DNA from: an uncultured Bacilli bacterium
GTDB lineage: Bacteria > Bacillota_I > Bacilli_A > RF39 > UBA660
Direction: 5' to 3'
Length of the DNA stretch: 8,848 nt
NCBI GenBank assembly: GCA_947626425.1
Contig: CANQRX010000057.1
Span: 1-8,848 of the forward strand
Below, one piece after another: positions 1 through 7,305 of the stretch. The notes beneath the pieces are model-generated. The model was not told the origin of the DNA, made no database searches, and was given only the letters and a program-made list of their open reading frames with translations. The position numbers and the translations under genes are program-made. The number at the start of each line of letters is the position of its first letter. Positions within the stretch are counted from its first letter, which is position 1.

Positions 1-1016
1 ATTTTTTCAATTATTTCTAAATATATATTATTATTTTTAATTTTTAAAATATTATCAATTTTTCCATAATTTACAACTATATTAGAATCATATAATTTTT
101 CAGGCATTTCCTGATATGTTTCATAATAATCTAAAAAATACATAACCAAGGTGGCATTAAAAACACGATCTTTAATTTTTTTGTTAAATAAATAACCATC
201 GTAATTTTCAATCATTAAATTATAACATTCTTCTTGTTCTTCTTTTTTAACAATTTCTTTGATTAAATTTAAAACCTCTTCATGTGTTAAACCAATCATA
301 TTGTGCATATTATAATCAGTTGATAAATCGGTTGCTATATTAAAGCCAGTCGTCATACTATCTAAGGTTATTGGACAAATGCCGGTCGCAAAGAAACGAT
401 CAATTATTGTACCCATATTTTCTTTTATAACAGCATAAAAAGATTTAATTGCTCCATTTTTACCTAATAAATCTTTAAAAATAGAAGCATCGCCTTCTAA
501 TATCGCATTGGTAAAATTATCATATTCATCAATTAACATATATATTTTGTTAGACAATTTTAAAGTTTCAAAAGAAGTTAAAAAGTTAGTTAAAATAATA
601 TTAGAATCATATTGTTCATCTATTTTTAAATCAAAATTATATCTATTGTTAAATTTTCTTAATCCGTCAATAACTTTCATTTTAAAGTTAAGCTCTAAAT
701 CTTCTTTTTTAACAAAAGTACTTTTTAGACCTGAAAAATCAAACTTTAAAACATAATAATTATTTTTATTAGGTGTTGGATTATTATAAACATAAGTATT
801 TTTAAATAACTTCTCAAAATTATCCTTACTATTTAGATCATAATAACAAAGCATCATACTAGTAAATAAACTTTTGCCAAATCTTCCTGGTCTTAAATAT
901 ATTAAAGTTTTTCCTCTTTGTTCTAATTTTTCTAAATATTTCGTTTTATCAACATATAATAAATTGCTTTCTTGTAAATCTTTATAATCACTTATTCCAT
1001 AAGGTATTTTTTTCAT
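1..1016 (-). CDS. AAA-ATPase-like protein, partial (C-terminus beyond left edge)
   Basis: About 338 codons are open from an ATG at 1016 to the left edge, with no stop. The ATG follows a strong AGGAGG ribosome site (1025-1030). The start MKKIPYGISDYKDLQ and the Walker A-like RPGRFGKSL (about residues 42-50) are the signature of the predicted AAA-ATPase family (PF09820). Other family landmarks follow in order: YVLKFDFSGL, Walker B LIDEYDNF (161-168), the strand FFATGI (about 208-213), MIGLTHEEV and YDGYLF. Full-length members continue into a PD-(D/E)XK nuclease-like domain (PF08011), which would lie outside this window. The cellular role of the family is unknown; it is often present in several copies per genome, and mobile or defence-related roles are only speculation. 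The gene has its own promoter and is separated by about 180 bp and a terminator from the gene upstream, so it is probably transcribed alone. Confidence 0.88.
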   Translation of the reverse strand, partial: MKKIPYGISDYKDLQESNLLYVDKTKYLEKLEQRGKTLIYLRPGRFGKSLFTSMMLCYYDLNSKDNFEKLFKNTYVYNNPTPNKNNYYVLKFDFSGLKSTFVKKEDLELNFKMKVIDGLRKFNNRYNFDLKIDEQYDSNIILTNFLTSFETLKLSNKIYMLIDEYDNFTNAILEGDASIFKDLLGKNGAIKSFYAVIKENMGTIIDRFFATGICPITLDSMTTGFNIATDLSTDYNMHNMIGLTHEEVLNLIKEIVKKEEQEECYNLMIENYDGYLFNKKIKDRVFNATLVMYFLDYYETYQEMPEKLYDSNIVVNYGKIDNILKIKNNNIYLEIIEK

Positions 1017-1048
1017 AACTGTTTCCTCCTTAAATATTTCTTTTAATC

Positions 1049-1077
1049 ATTATAATAAATCTTTGTTTATTAAACAA
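1049..1077 (-). promoter_or_regulatory. Sigma-A-type promoter of the AAA-ATPase-like gene
   Basis: On the minus strand a perfect TATAAT (-10, 1049-1054) lies exactly 17 bp from TTGTTT (-35, 1072-1077; three of six consensus bases). Transcription would start near 1042, leaving a leader of about 25 nt that contains the AGGAGG site. The -35 is buried in a palindrome (1063-1077). Confidence 0.62.
1063..1077. repeat. 15-bp palindrome over the -35 box, candidate operator
   Basis: TTGTTTATTAAACAA is a perfect inverted repeat with 7-bp arms around one central base. It overlaps the -35 hexamer and part of the spacer of the promoter for the leftmost gene, where a dimeric repressor would block transcription. 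In DNA this AT-rich a 7-bp-arm palindrome can arise by chance, so only its position supports a role. Confidence 0.35.
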
Positions 1078-1157
1078 GTTTTTCAAAAAATAGAATTTAC
1101 TAATGTTTTGGCTTTTTTTAAGTCATTCATGTTTTCACTATTCTCAAACCCAAAACG

Positions 1158-1180
1158 AAAAAAGTAGGTCTACCTACCTT
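1158..1180 (-). terminator. Short intrinsic terminator after the DUF4143 gene
   Basis: Read leftward, GTAGGT and ACCTAC (1164-1177) form a compact hairpin, realistically 5 bp with a TAGA loop. Flanking A/T pairs can extend it past a bulged G, and a run of six T follows (1158-1163 on the plus strand). It lies about 20 bp past the stop of the 391-aa gene, the expected position and polarity. The short stem makes it moderate in strength. Confidence 0.65.
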
Positions 1181-1198
1181 CCAAAAAACGTTAAATTA

Positions 1199-2374
1199 TT
1201 AAATTTTTTCCTTACCCAATAAAAATTCCAAAGCATTTATTTGCTTAATTCCATCATAGTTAGCTGTATCATAATCTAAAGTTATTAAATATTTGGGATA
1301 ATTATCTTTAATAGCTTTTAAAGAAGTCAATTCTCTTTCTAAAGTATTTTGATCTCTTACAGATAAGGATACTTGAATATATTTTAAGCCATCATCTTTT
1401 TTTACAACAAAATCAACTTCTTGTTCATCAATTTTGCCAATGTATATTTCATAATTTTGTCTTTTTAATTCTAAAAAAATAACATTTTCTAAAATACTAC
1501 CTAAATCTTTTACTTCTCCTAATAAATATTTTCTTAATCCTAAATCGGATACATAATATTTCTCCCCTGTTTTTAAATATTCTTTACCTTTTATATTAAG
1601 CCTCGAAACTTTATAAATTATGTAACTATCTAAAAGATAACTTAAATAATTTTCAACGGTATTTACTGATACTTTACGACCATTGCTATTTAAAGTATTA
1701 CATATTTTATTAGTTGAAACCATTTGGCCAACCACACTTTCTAAAATCATAACGTCTTTAATATTGTTTCTTGAAACAACATCTTTCATTAAAATTGTAT
1801 TATATATTCCGTCTAAGTAACTCCTAATTAATTCTGGGTCTTGATTTAAAAATAAAGTATAAGGAAAACCTCCATTTTCAATATAATTTTGATACTCTTT
1901 TAATTCGTTTTGGGAATTATTAAAATTAAAATATTCTTTAAAAGAAAGAGGTAACATATGAATCTGCATATATCTGCCCGTAAGATAAGTAGCTAATTCA
2001 CCGGATAACATATAAGAATTAGAACCTGTAATATAAAGATCTACATTTTCTTTAATAAACAAACCATCAACTAATTTTTCAAAGTCTTTTAAAGTCGAAA
2101 TTTCGTCCAAAAAAACATAATTCATTTTTTTAGACTTTAAAGATTTATTTATTTCATTATATAAACTTTGCCAATCTTCAAAACGATTATCTTCGGGATT
2201 TTCAAAATTATAACTTATTATTTGGGTTTTACTTACCCCATTTTTTAATAAATAATTTTTATAAAGTGAAAACAAAGTCGATTTACCACTTCGCCTGATA
2301 CCAGTTACAACTTTAATTATTTTTTTATCTTTTAATTTAATTAAAAAGCTTAAATATTCGTTTCTTTCAATCAT
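1199..2374 (-). CDS. ATP-binding protein, AAA_14 plus DUF4143 domains
   Basis: This 391-aa gene starts at an ATG preceded by GGAGGA (2381-2386). The N-terminal AAA_14 ATPase domain shows Walker A GIRRSGKST (residues 25-33), Walker B YVFLDE (86-91) and the sensor strand YITGSN (114-119). These are followed by the family's GRY, PLSFKEYF and GGFP motifs. The C-terminal DUF4143 part ends in a PD-(D/E)XK-like fold; E302, EVDFV (D321) and YIQV (Q334) could be its active-site-like positions. Length is normal for the family, which is widespread and often multicopy; its substrate is unknown. The gene lies 96 bp downstream of addA on the same strand. Read-through from addA is possible because I see no convincing terminator or strong promoter in the gap. 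An intrinsic terminator follows the stop. Family assignment is firm; function is not. Confidence 0.93.
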   Translation of the reverse strand: MIERNEYLSFLIKLKDKKIIKVVTGIRRSGKSTLFSLYKNYLLKNGVSKTQIISYNFENPEDNRFEDWQSLYNEINKSLKSKKMNYVFLDEISTLKDFEKLVDGLFIKENVDLYITGSNSYMLSGELATYLTGRYMQIHMLPLSFKEYFNFNNSQNELKEYQNYIENGGFPYTLFLNQDPELIRSYLDGIYNTILMKDVVSRNNIKDVMILESVVGQMVSTNKICNTLNSNGRKVSVNTVENYLSYLLDSYIIYKVSRLNIKGKEYLKTGEKYYVSDLGLRKYLLGEVKDLGSILENVIFLELKRQNYEIYIGKIDEQEVDFVVKKDDGLKYIQVSLSVRDQNTLERELTSLKAIKDNYPKYLITLDYDTANYDGIKQINALEFLLGKEKI

Positions 2375-2397
2375 AAAATATCCTCCATTATTAAGTA

Positions 2398-2425
2398 AAG
2401 TTTTTTAAGTGTAATGAAAAAACTT
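2398..2425. repeat. AT-rich inverted repeat between addA and the DUF4143 gene
   Basis: AAGTTTTTT (2398-2406) and AAAAAACTT (2417-2425) are perfect 9-bp arms around a 10-nt loop. In RNA read leftward the hairpin lies just upstream of the GGAGGA site of the DUF4143 gene. It lacks a GC core and no T run follows, so it is a poor terminator. It could be an mRNA leader structure or chance in AT-rich DNA. Confidence 0.3.
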
Positions 2426-2470
2426 ATCCTTTTTGAACATTTTTTTCAATGAAGCTTATAACTACATTTT

Positions 2471-5400
2471 TTAATTTAGTAATTGAAATTGATTATTTAA
2501 AATTGAATATAAGTACATTTTTACGGGTTTGTTAAAAGTTTTTTGCAAATAATTGCGATAGCCATTTAATTGCAAAAGATAATGGTCATTACTAGTTTTT
2601 TCTAATTTATAATCAATTAAAATAATTTCTTGTTTATTCTCAATAAATAAATCAATTATTCCGTGATGTAATTCTTCCCCTTCTTCATAAAATTCATATT
2701 CTTGATAAAATTTACCATCTAAATTTTGCTGAATTAGTTCTTGATGCCAAAAATTTTGGACTTTTTCTTTTAGAAAAGAATCGTTTATTAAATCAAAATC
2801 GGGATTTTTAAAATTTAAAAATTGCAATATTTCATGAATTTTAATTCCTAACTCTAAATTTATTTTCGTTTCTTTATCAACTAAAAAAGTAATTGGTTGA
2901 GAAAAAACTTGAGTTTCTTTAAAAGTTTCAATTTTTGGTAATTCTTGAACTTCAATTTTTCCCGTCGAGGAAAAAATTTGGTCTTTCTTGACATTTTTTA
3001 AGTAATCTTTAGTTAAACCTAAGTCTTGATAATCAATTTTGGTTTGATAATTTTTCAAAAAAGATAAACTGTTTAAAAAGTCAGCAAAAGAACGATATTT
3101 CATTCGAATTTCATTTTTAATTACTCCATCATTTTTTGGGTAAAATTCAGTTTGACTTTCTGGTAACACAAAAACCATTTTTTCTTTAGCTCTCGTTAAA
3201 GCAACATAGAAAAGGCGAATTTTTTCAGATATTTCTTCGCGATAAAAATTATTTTTAACTAAATCTTTAATAAAAATATCTTGGATTCCTTCTTTACTTA
3301 CAGGAGTTATAAAGCCGTAATGGTTATCCCAAAGGAATTTTTCTTTTAATTCACTTAAATTGAACTTTTTATATAAACCGGTAAAATAGCAATAAGAAAA
3401 CTCTAAACCTTTCGATTTATGAATGGTCATAATTTTGACGCTGTTAAGTGATTCTGTTGTTAAACTATATTTAACTTGTAAACCTTCTTTAATTATCGAA
3501 TCTAAATAATCACAAAAAGTTACATAATTATAACCAAACTCACTAGCTTGATTCGCAAAATCTTTCATTTTTTCTAAAATATAGATACTATCTTCAATAT
3601 TTCCAATTTTTATTAGTTTTTCATAGTAATTAGTTTTTACCAAAATTTCATCAATAATATCTGGTAAAACTTTGCCATCAATTCCTTTTAATATATCTTT
3701 AAGGCACTTAATAACTTTACTATCATACCATTTATGATTTAAAACAATTTCTTCGATATCTAAATCTTTTTCTTCAAACAAAAAACTTCTGGCTAAAGAA
3801 AGATAGCTAATTTTAAAATCATAATCAAAATTATGGTCTTTAAGTTTTGTTAAAATAACAAAGAAATTTTTTATTAAAATAAAATGAATATTATCGGATA
3901 AAATTTCATCTTTAAATAAAGTTAAAGGAACCTGTTTGTATTGAAATATTTTCCGATATAAATTAAAATCAGTTGTTCGGTCCATTAAAATGCAAAAATC
4001 TTGATATGTAATATCTCTTAATTGATTCGTGTTTTTATCAAAAACTTGTTCTTTGTTTTTAATTCTTTTTAAAATATCATTGACAACAAAGAAAGCTTCA
4101 ATTTCTTCTTTTTTAAAATCCAAATCTTTTGCTAAAGGATAAGTATTAATTTCCATTTGATAGCTTTGAGGTCCTCGCACAGTTTCATAAGTTAAATTAC
4201 CAAAGTTCATTTGATGGGAAGCAAGGTAATTTGCTCCACCTAAATAATCGTCCATTAAAGGATTAAAAATTAAATTAATGTTTTGTAAAACTTCATCTCG
4301 CGACCGAAAGTTTTTTAAAAGGTCAATTTTCATGCCTCCTTTGCCATTCGTATATGCATCATACTTAGTTTTAAAAATATAAGGATTGGCATTTCGAAAC
4401 CGATAAATACTTTGTTTAATATCACCAACCATATAAACATTATCATTTTCTAAAAGTTTAATAAAAGCCTCTTGAAGGTCATTTGTATCTTGGTATTCAT
4501 CAACCATTATTTCTTTAAATGATGATTTTACTTCTTCTAAAACATTAGGAAATTCTTGTAATAATTGTAAAGAATAATGAGCGATAGTTTCAAAGTCATA
4601 ATAGGCATTAGCTTTTTTTAATTCCAAATAAAGAGTAAAATATTTTTGCAAAATCATTTTTAAAACTTTTTGCCAGTGTTGATATTGTAAAAAATCTTTC
4701 TCAAAACAATCTTCATCGCCGTATCGAAACATTTCAACCAATTCTTTGTATTTATTAGCCACTTTTTCTTTGGCTATTTTTACCTCTTCATCACTACCAC
4801 GAGGCACACTAGGTATTTTAATAGACAGAACTAAACGTATTTCTTCATAATCAGTCGCATCAAAAATGGGTTGTAAAGATGCCCTAACTTTTTCAAAATA
4901 ATCTTGATCAACTTGATAAGAAAATTCTTCTAAAACACTTTTTAATTCTTCTCTTTTACTATAAACTAAATCTTGATATTCCTTAAATAATAATGAAAAA
5001 TCTTGATTATCAGTTTCTAAATAATTAAAAATATCAGGTATTGTTTCTATCTTCGTTGCAATGTTTAAAATTTCTGAAAACAAACTACTATCATCTTTTA
5101 TACAAAAAGTATCCACCATTTCTAAAAAATCAAAATTTTCTTCCTCATACAAATCATTAAAAACTTGTTTTAAACAATTAATTCTTAAAAGCCTTATTAA
5201 AGTTTCATCTGTTATTTTCGGATTTTGAGGTAAATTAAGTAAGTAATGATATTTTTTAACTAAAGACAAGGCAAAAGAATCAAAAGTTGTTATATAAGCT
5301 TGATCAATCGTTTTTAATTCTTCTTTTAAACTATCATCCTTTTTAATCGCATTTCTAATTCGTTCCTTCATTTCCCCAGCAGCCGCTTTGGTAAAAGTCA

Positions 5401-5554
5401 AAATTAATAATTCATGAATATGTATACCACGTTGTAAATGATTAATAACCCGAGCCGTCAAAACCGCCGTTTTACCTGACCCAGCTCCGGCACTGACAAT
5501 AATATTTTTCCCAATTTCGTTAATAGCTAATTGTTGCTCTTTAGTAAAACCCAT
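2471..5554 (-). CDS. addA: ATP-dependent helicase/nuclease subunit A (AddA)
   Basis: AddA is the UvrD/RecB-type helicase and nuclease subunit of AddAB, which resects double-strand breaks for RecA loading. All superfamily 1A helicase motifs are present (numbered from the chosen start): Walker A AGAGSGKT (22-29), motif Ia LTFTKAAAGEMKERI (52-66), motif II VDEYQD (351-356), motif III GDIKQSIYRFR (377-387), motif V TIHKSKGLEF (710-719) and motif VI YVALTRAKE (783-791). The C-terminal RecB-type nuclease is intact: H907, E954, GIID (D968), DYK (D981, K983) and QLNGY (Q995, Y999). At 1,027 aa it is shorter than the usual roughly 1,200. The start is the ATG at 5554, because the in-frame GTG at 5563 is part of the ribosome site GAGGTGG. 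No addB lies next to it, although the two genes are usually paired. It is divergent from the surface-protein genes. Confidence 0.95.
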   Translation of the reverse strand: MGFTKEQQLAINEIGKNIIVSAGAGSGKTAVLTARVINHLQRGIHIHELLILTFTKAAAGEMKERIRNAIKKDDSLKEELKTIDQAYITTFDSFALSLVKKYHYLLNLPQNPKITDETLIRLLRINCLKQVFNDLYEEENFDFLEMVDTFCIKDDSSLFSEILNIATKIETIPDIFNYLETDNQDFSLLFKEYQDLVYSKREELKSVLEEFSYQVDQDYFEKVRASLQPIFDATDYEEIRLVLSIKIPSVPRGSDEEVKIAKEKVANKYKELVEMFRYGDEDCFEKDFLQYQHWQKVLKMILQKYFTLYLELKKANAYYDFETIAHYSLQLLQEFPNVLEEVKSSFKEIMVDEYQDTNDLQEAFIKLLENDNVYMVGDIKQSIYRFRNANPYIFKTKYDAYTNGKGGMKIDLLKNFRSRDEVLQNINLIFNPLMDDYLGGANYLASHQMNFGNLTYETVRGPQSYQMEINTYPLAKDLDFKKEEIEAFFVVNDILKRIKNKEQVFDKNTNQLRDITYQDFCILMDRTTDFNLYRKIFQYKQVPLTLFKDEILSDNIHFILIKNFFVILTKLKDHNFDYDFKISYLSLARSFLFEEKDLDIEEIVLNHKWYDSKVIKCLKDILKGIDGKVLPDIIDEILVKTNYYEKLIKIGNIEDSIYILEKMKDFANQASEFGYNYVTFCDYLDSIIKEGLQVKYSLTTESLNSVKIMTIHKSKGLEFSYCYFTGLYKKFNLSELKEKFLWDNHYGFITPVSKEGIQDIFIKDLVKNNFYREEISEKIRLFYVALTRAKEKMVFVLPESQTEFYPKNDGVIKNEIRMKYRSFADFLNSLSFLKNYQTKIDYQDLGLTKDYLKNVKKDQIFSSTGKIEVQELPKIETFKETQVFSQPITFLVDKETKINLELGIKIHEILQFLNFKNPDFDLINDSFLKEKVQNFWHQELIQQNLDGKFYQEYEFYEEGEELHHGIIDLFIENKQEIILIDYKLEKTSNDHYLLQLNGYRNYLQKTFNKPVKMYLYSILNNQFQLLN

Positions 5555-5599
5555 TAAAACCACCTCAATTTAATTTTTTTCATTTTTAAGATAATAATA

Positions 5600-5628
5600 A
5601 TTATAAACTAATTTTTAGATTATTAACA
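5600..5628 (-). promoter_or_regulatory. Possible addA promoter
   Basis: A perfect TATAAT on the minus strand (5600-5605) would start transcription near 5593, giving a leader of about 40 nt before the addA ATG. The best -35 at 17-bp spacing is TGTTAA (5623-5628), a poor match. The call rests mainly on the -10 and its position; chance TATAAT is common in this AT-rich gap. Confidence 0.4.
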
Positions 5629-5682
5629 TTAAAAATTATTGTTTTAATATTTCATTTTCTTTTTTATTTTTTATAAAAAGGC

Positions 5683-5774
5683 TTCGACAAAATACGACAT
5701 AATATATCATATTTCATCTTGCATTTTGCAATAATATTAAATATAATTATTTTAATAATAGAAAGGAATATATT
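5683..5774 (+). repeat. Duplicated upstream block, copy 1
   Basis: These 92 bp end at the start codon of the first paralogue and align without a gap to 7214-7305 before the second. By hand count about 75 of 92 positions match. The central part, from TCATATTTCATCTTGCAT through TAATAATAGA, is almost unchanged and holds the promoter. The sequence further upstream of each copy is unrelated, so conservation begins sharply at TTCGACA. In this copy CGACA occurs twice, 10 bp apart (5685-5689 and 5695-5699). Confidence 0.8.
5719..5747 (+). promoter_or_regulatory. Sigma-A promoter of first surface-protein paralogue
   Basis: TTGCAT (-35, 5719-5724), a 17-bp spacer and a perfect TATAAT (-10, 5742-5747) predict a start near 5754. 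The short leader contains the ribosome site AAAGGA (5762-5767). The same arrangement is preserved before the second paralogue, which strongly supports function. Confidence 0.82.
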
Positions 5775-7112
5775 ATGAAAGTAAATAAAAAGAAAAAAAC
5801 GAAACTTTACTTAACTAGTTTAATATTTTTAGGTATTGGAGGCGTTTTTTTAGGAGGCAGTTATTTTGAAAAAAAGCAATCTTCCCAAAGTCTTACTGCA
5901 ACAGAAGGACAATTTAGCAACGATAATGCAACCATTGCAATAAAGGTTGATGGGCAAAAGACAGATAAAATTCCCGATAAAAATTCTGGCAAAAATTTTG
6001 AAAAAGCTGAATGTACAGATGGTGCAACAGGAATATGGGATAAAAATAATTGGACATTTACTGTAAAGACTACCAAAAAAACTAAATGTACCTTATTTTT
6101 TTCAGCAAATGAAGTAGAAGCTCCATCAACTAAGTCAATGAAAGATATTTTACAAAACCAAGACGATATAACTAATGGAAAATTAATTGAAGATACAAAT
6201 GATAGTGACACTAATTTACGATATATAGGAGCTAATCCCAATAATTACGTTTATTTTAATTGTGATGATTTAAGTAATCAAAATTCCAACACTTGCGAAA
6301 CATGGCGCATTATTGGTTTAATGAATGTCGAAACTGCAAGCGGCGAACAACAACAACTTTTAAAAATAATAAGAGATAGCATTATTGGAGAATATAGTTG
6401 GGATTCATCAACAGATACTGTAAATTATGGTTATGGTATCAATGAATGGAGTCAAGCTGACATTCAAAAAGTATTAAATGATAATTATTTTTATCGAAAA
6501 ACTGGAGGAACTTGTTATAATGGTATGAAAAATACAGAAGGAACATGCCCAGAATGGACAACTGTGGGAATAAAAAATAGTGCCCGAAGTTTAGTCGAAA
6601 ATGTTAAATGGAAAACAGGAACTATGAGTGAATCATTTGAGGGAAATGAAAGTCAAATAACACCATTATATATGTATAGTGCAGAAAGAAGTACAGCCAA
6701 TGGAAAACAATGTACAATAGATGAATACTATTGTAATGACACAGTAGAAAGAACAACCGAATTTATAGGTCATGTAGGTTTAATGTATCCTAGTGATTTT
6801 GGATATGCTACAAGTGGAGGAACAGTTGAACAAAGAAAAGCATGTTTAGCTACCTCCCTTAATAAATGGAGGGATAATAATTGCATTACAAATGATTGGT
6901 TACAAGATAGCACTAATGCTCAATGGACATTAACTCCTACACCAAATGAGGGTGAAGCTTACAGTATGTTCTTTATAAGCCCGGTCGGGGGTGTCGGCGA
7001 ACAATACGCTTTCGTTGCCTTTGGTATTCGTCCCGTCGTGTATCTGAAATCGTATATGAAAATTTCTAAAGGAACAGGCAGTAGTTCCGACCCATTTCAA
7101 TTATCTTACTAA
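5775..7112 (+). CDS. Putative surface protein, C-type-lectin-like C-terminus, paralogue 1
   Basis: This 445-aa protein has a lysine-rich start and one hydrophobic segment (about residues 11-30), serving as signal peptide or membrane anchor. No lipobox cysteine or LPXTG motif is seen. A small N-terminal domain with C80 and C105 (CTDGATGIWDK ... KCTLFF) precedes a larger domain starting near WRIIGL (177-182). That domain carries NEWSQADIQKVLNDNYF, VGLMYPSDFGYATSGG, TNDWL and the closing RPVVYLKS (419-426). The layout resembles DUF6273/FISUMP-like proteins of the C-type-lectin/formylglycine-enzyme fold; this is fold inference from motifs. Ten cysteines (80, 105, 163, 174, 247, 258, 313, 320, 357, 370) match the paralogue and could form disulfides outside the cell. 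Residues 389-418 are hypervariable and encoded by GC-rich DNA. The likely role is surface ligand binding; the ligand is unknown. The ATG follows AAAGGA by 7 nt. Confidence 0.85.
   Translation: MKVNKKKKTKLYLTSLIFLGIGGVFLGGSYFEKKQSSQSLTATEGQFSNDNATIAIKVDGQKTDKIPDKNSGKNFEKAECTDGATGIWDKNNWTFTVKTTKKTKCTLFFSANEVEAPSTKSMKDILQNQDDITNGKLIEDTNDSDTNLRYIGANPNNYVYFNCDDLSNQNSNTCETWRIIGLMNVETASGEQQQLLKIIRDSIIGEYSWDSSTDTVNYGYGINEWSQADIQKVLNDNYFYRKTGGTCYNGMKNTEGTCPEWTTVGIKNSARSLVENVKWKTGTMSESFEGNESQITPLYMYSAERSTANGKQCTIDEYYCNDTVERTTEFIGHVGLMYPSDFGYATSGGTVEQRKACLATSLNKWRDNNCITNDWLQDSTNAQWTLTPTPNEGEAYSMFFISPVGGVGEQYAFVAFGIRPVVYLKSYMKISKGTGSSSDPFQLSY
6939..7028 (+). other. Hypervariable, adenine-poor C-terminal segment of paralogue 1
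   Basis: The 30 codons between TLTP and RPVV share little with the same place in paralogue 2, although both flanks are conserved. From 6979 to 7044 only 7 of 66 coding-strand bases are A, against about 43% at 6481-6540 in the same gene, and GC reaches about 56%. The segment is in the expected ligand-binding face of a C-type-lectin-like fold. It may be a DGR variable repeat or a recombined cassette; neither is proven. Confidence 0.5.
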
Positions 7113-7213
7113 TGGGAACTATAAATATTTTTAAAACATTTAAATAAACAACATTAATCTAATTAAAAAAAAATATTTATTAATTTATATGATAATAATA
7201 ATTTTAAATTGAT
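7113..7213. other. Intergenic gap between paralogues, no clear terminator
   Basis: This gap is almost pure A/T. TAAATATTTTT after the stop has a matching AAAAATATTTA further on, but there is no GC-containing stem. GGGAACT just past the stop may be a decayed relative of the GGGACAGTT that opens the terminator after paralogue 2. Some read-through into the second gene is therefore plausible. Confidence 0.35.
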
Positions 7214-7305
7214 TTCGACATAACATGACGATATATGTCATATTTCATCTTGCATTTTGAAATATTATTGAATATAATTATCTTAATAATAGAGAGGAGC
7301 TTTGT
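7214..7305 (+). repeat. Duplicated upstream block, copy 2
   Basis: This is the partner of 5683-5774, same length and same distance to the ATG. In this copy ATGAC (7225-7229) and GTCAT (7237-7241) form an inverted repeat centred upstream of the -35, and CGACAT occurs at 7216-7221. The region between TTCGACA and TCATATTTC is the least conserved part, apart from the ribosome-site end. Confidence 0.8.
7250..7278 (+). promoter_or_regulatory. Sigma-A promoter of second surface-protein paralogue
   Basis: TTGCAT (-35, 7250-7255), a 17-bp spacer and TATAAT (-10, 7273-7278) are identical in hexamers and spacing to the promoter of paralogue 1. The ribosome site AGGAG (7295-7299) is stronger than the one before paralogue 1, so translation of the second gene may be higher. 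Confidence 0.82.

Noticed and set aside
508..756. Plus-strand open frame of 82 codons
   Set aside because: It lies wholly inside the antisense AAA-ATPase-like gene, whose frame carries clear family motifs, and it lacks a ribosome site.
5561..5563. GTG as the addA start, giving a protein three residues longer
   Set aside because: The GTG is part of the ribosome site GAGGTGG that serves the ATG at 5554, and AddA proteins typically begin close to the FTKEQ motif.
5861..6241. Minus-strand open frame of 126 codons within paralogue 1
   Set aside because: It is antisense to conserved coding sequence, has no family resemblance, and a comparable shadow appears at the matching place of paralogue 2 because the sense sequence is conserved.
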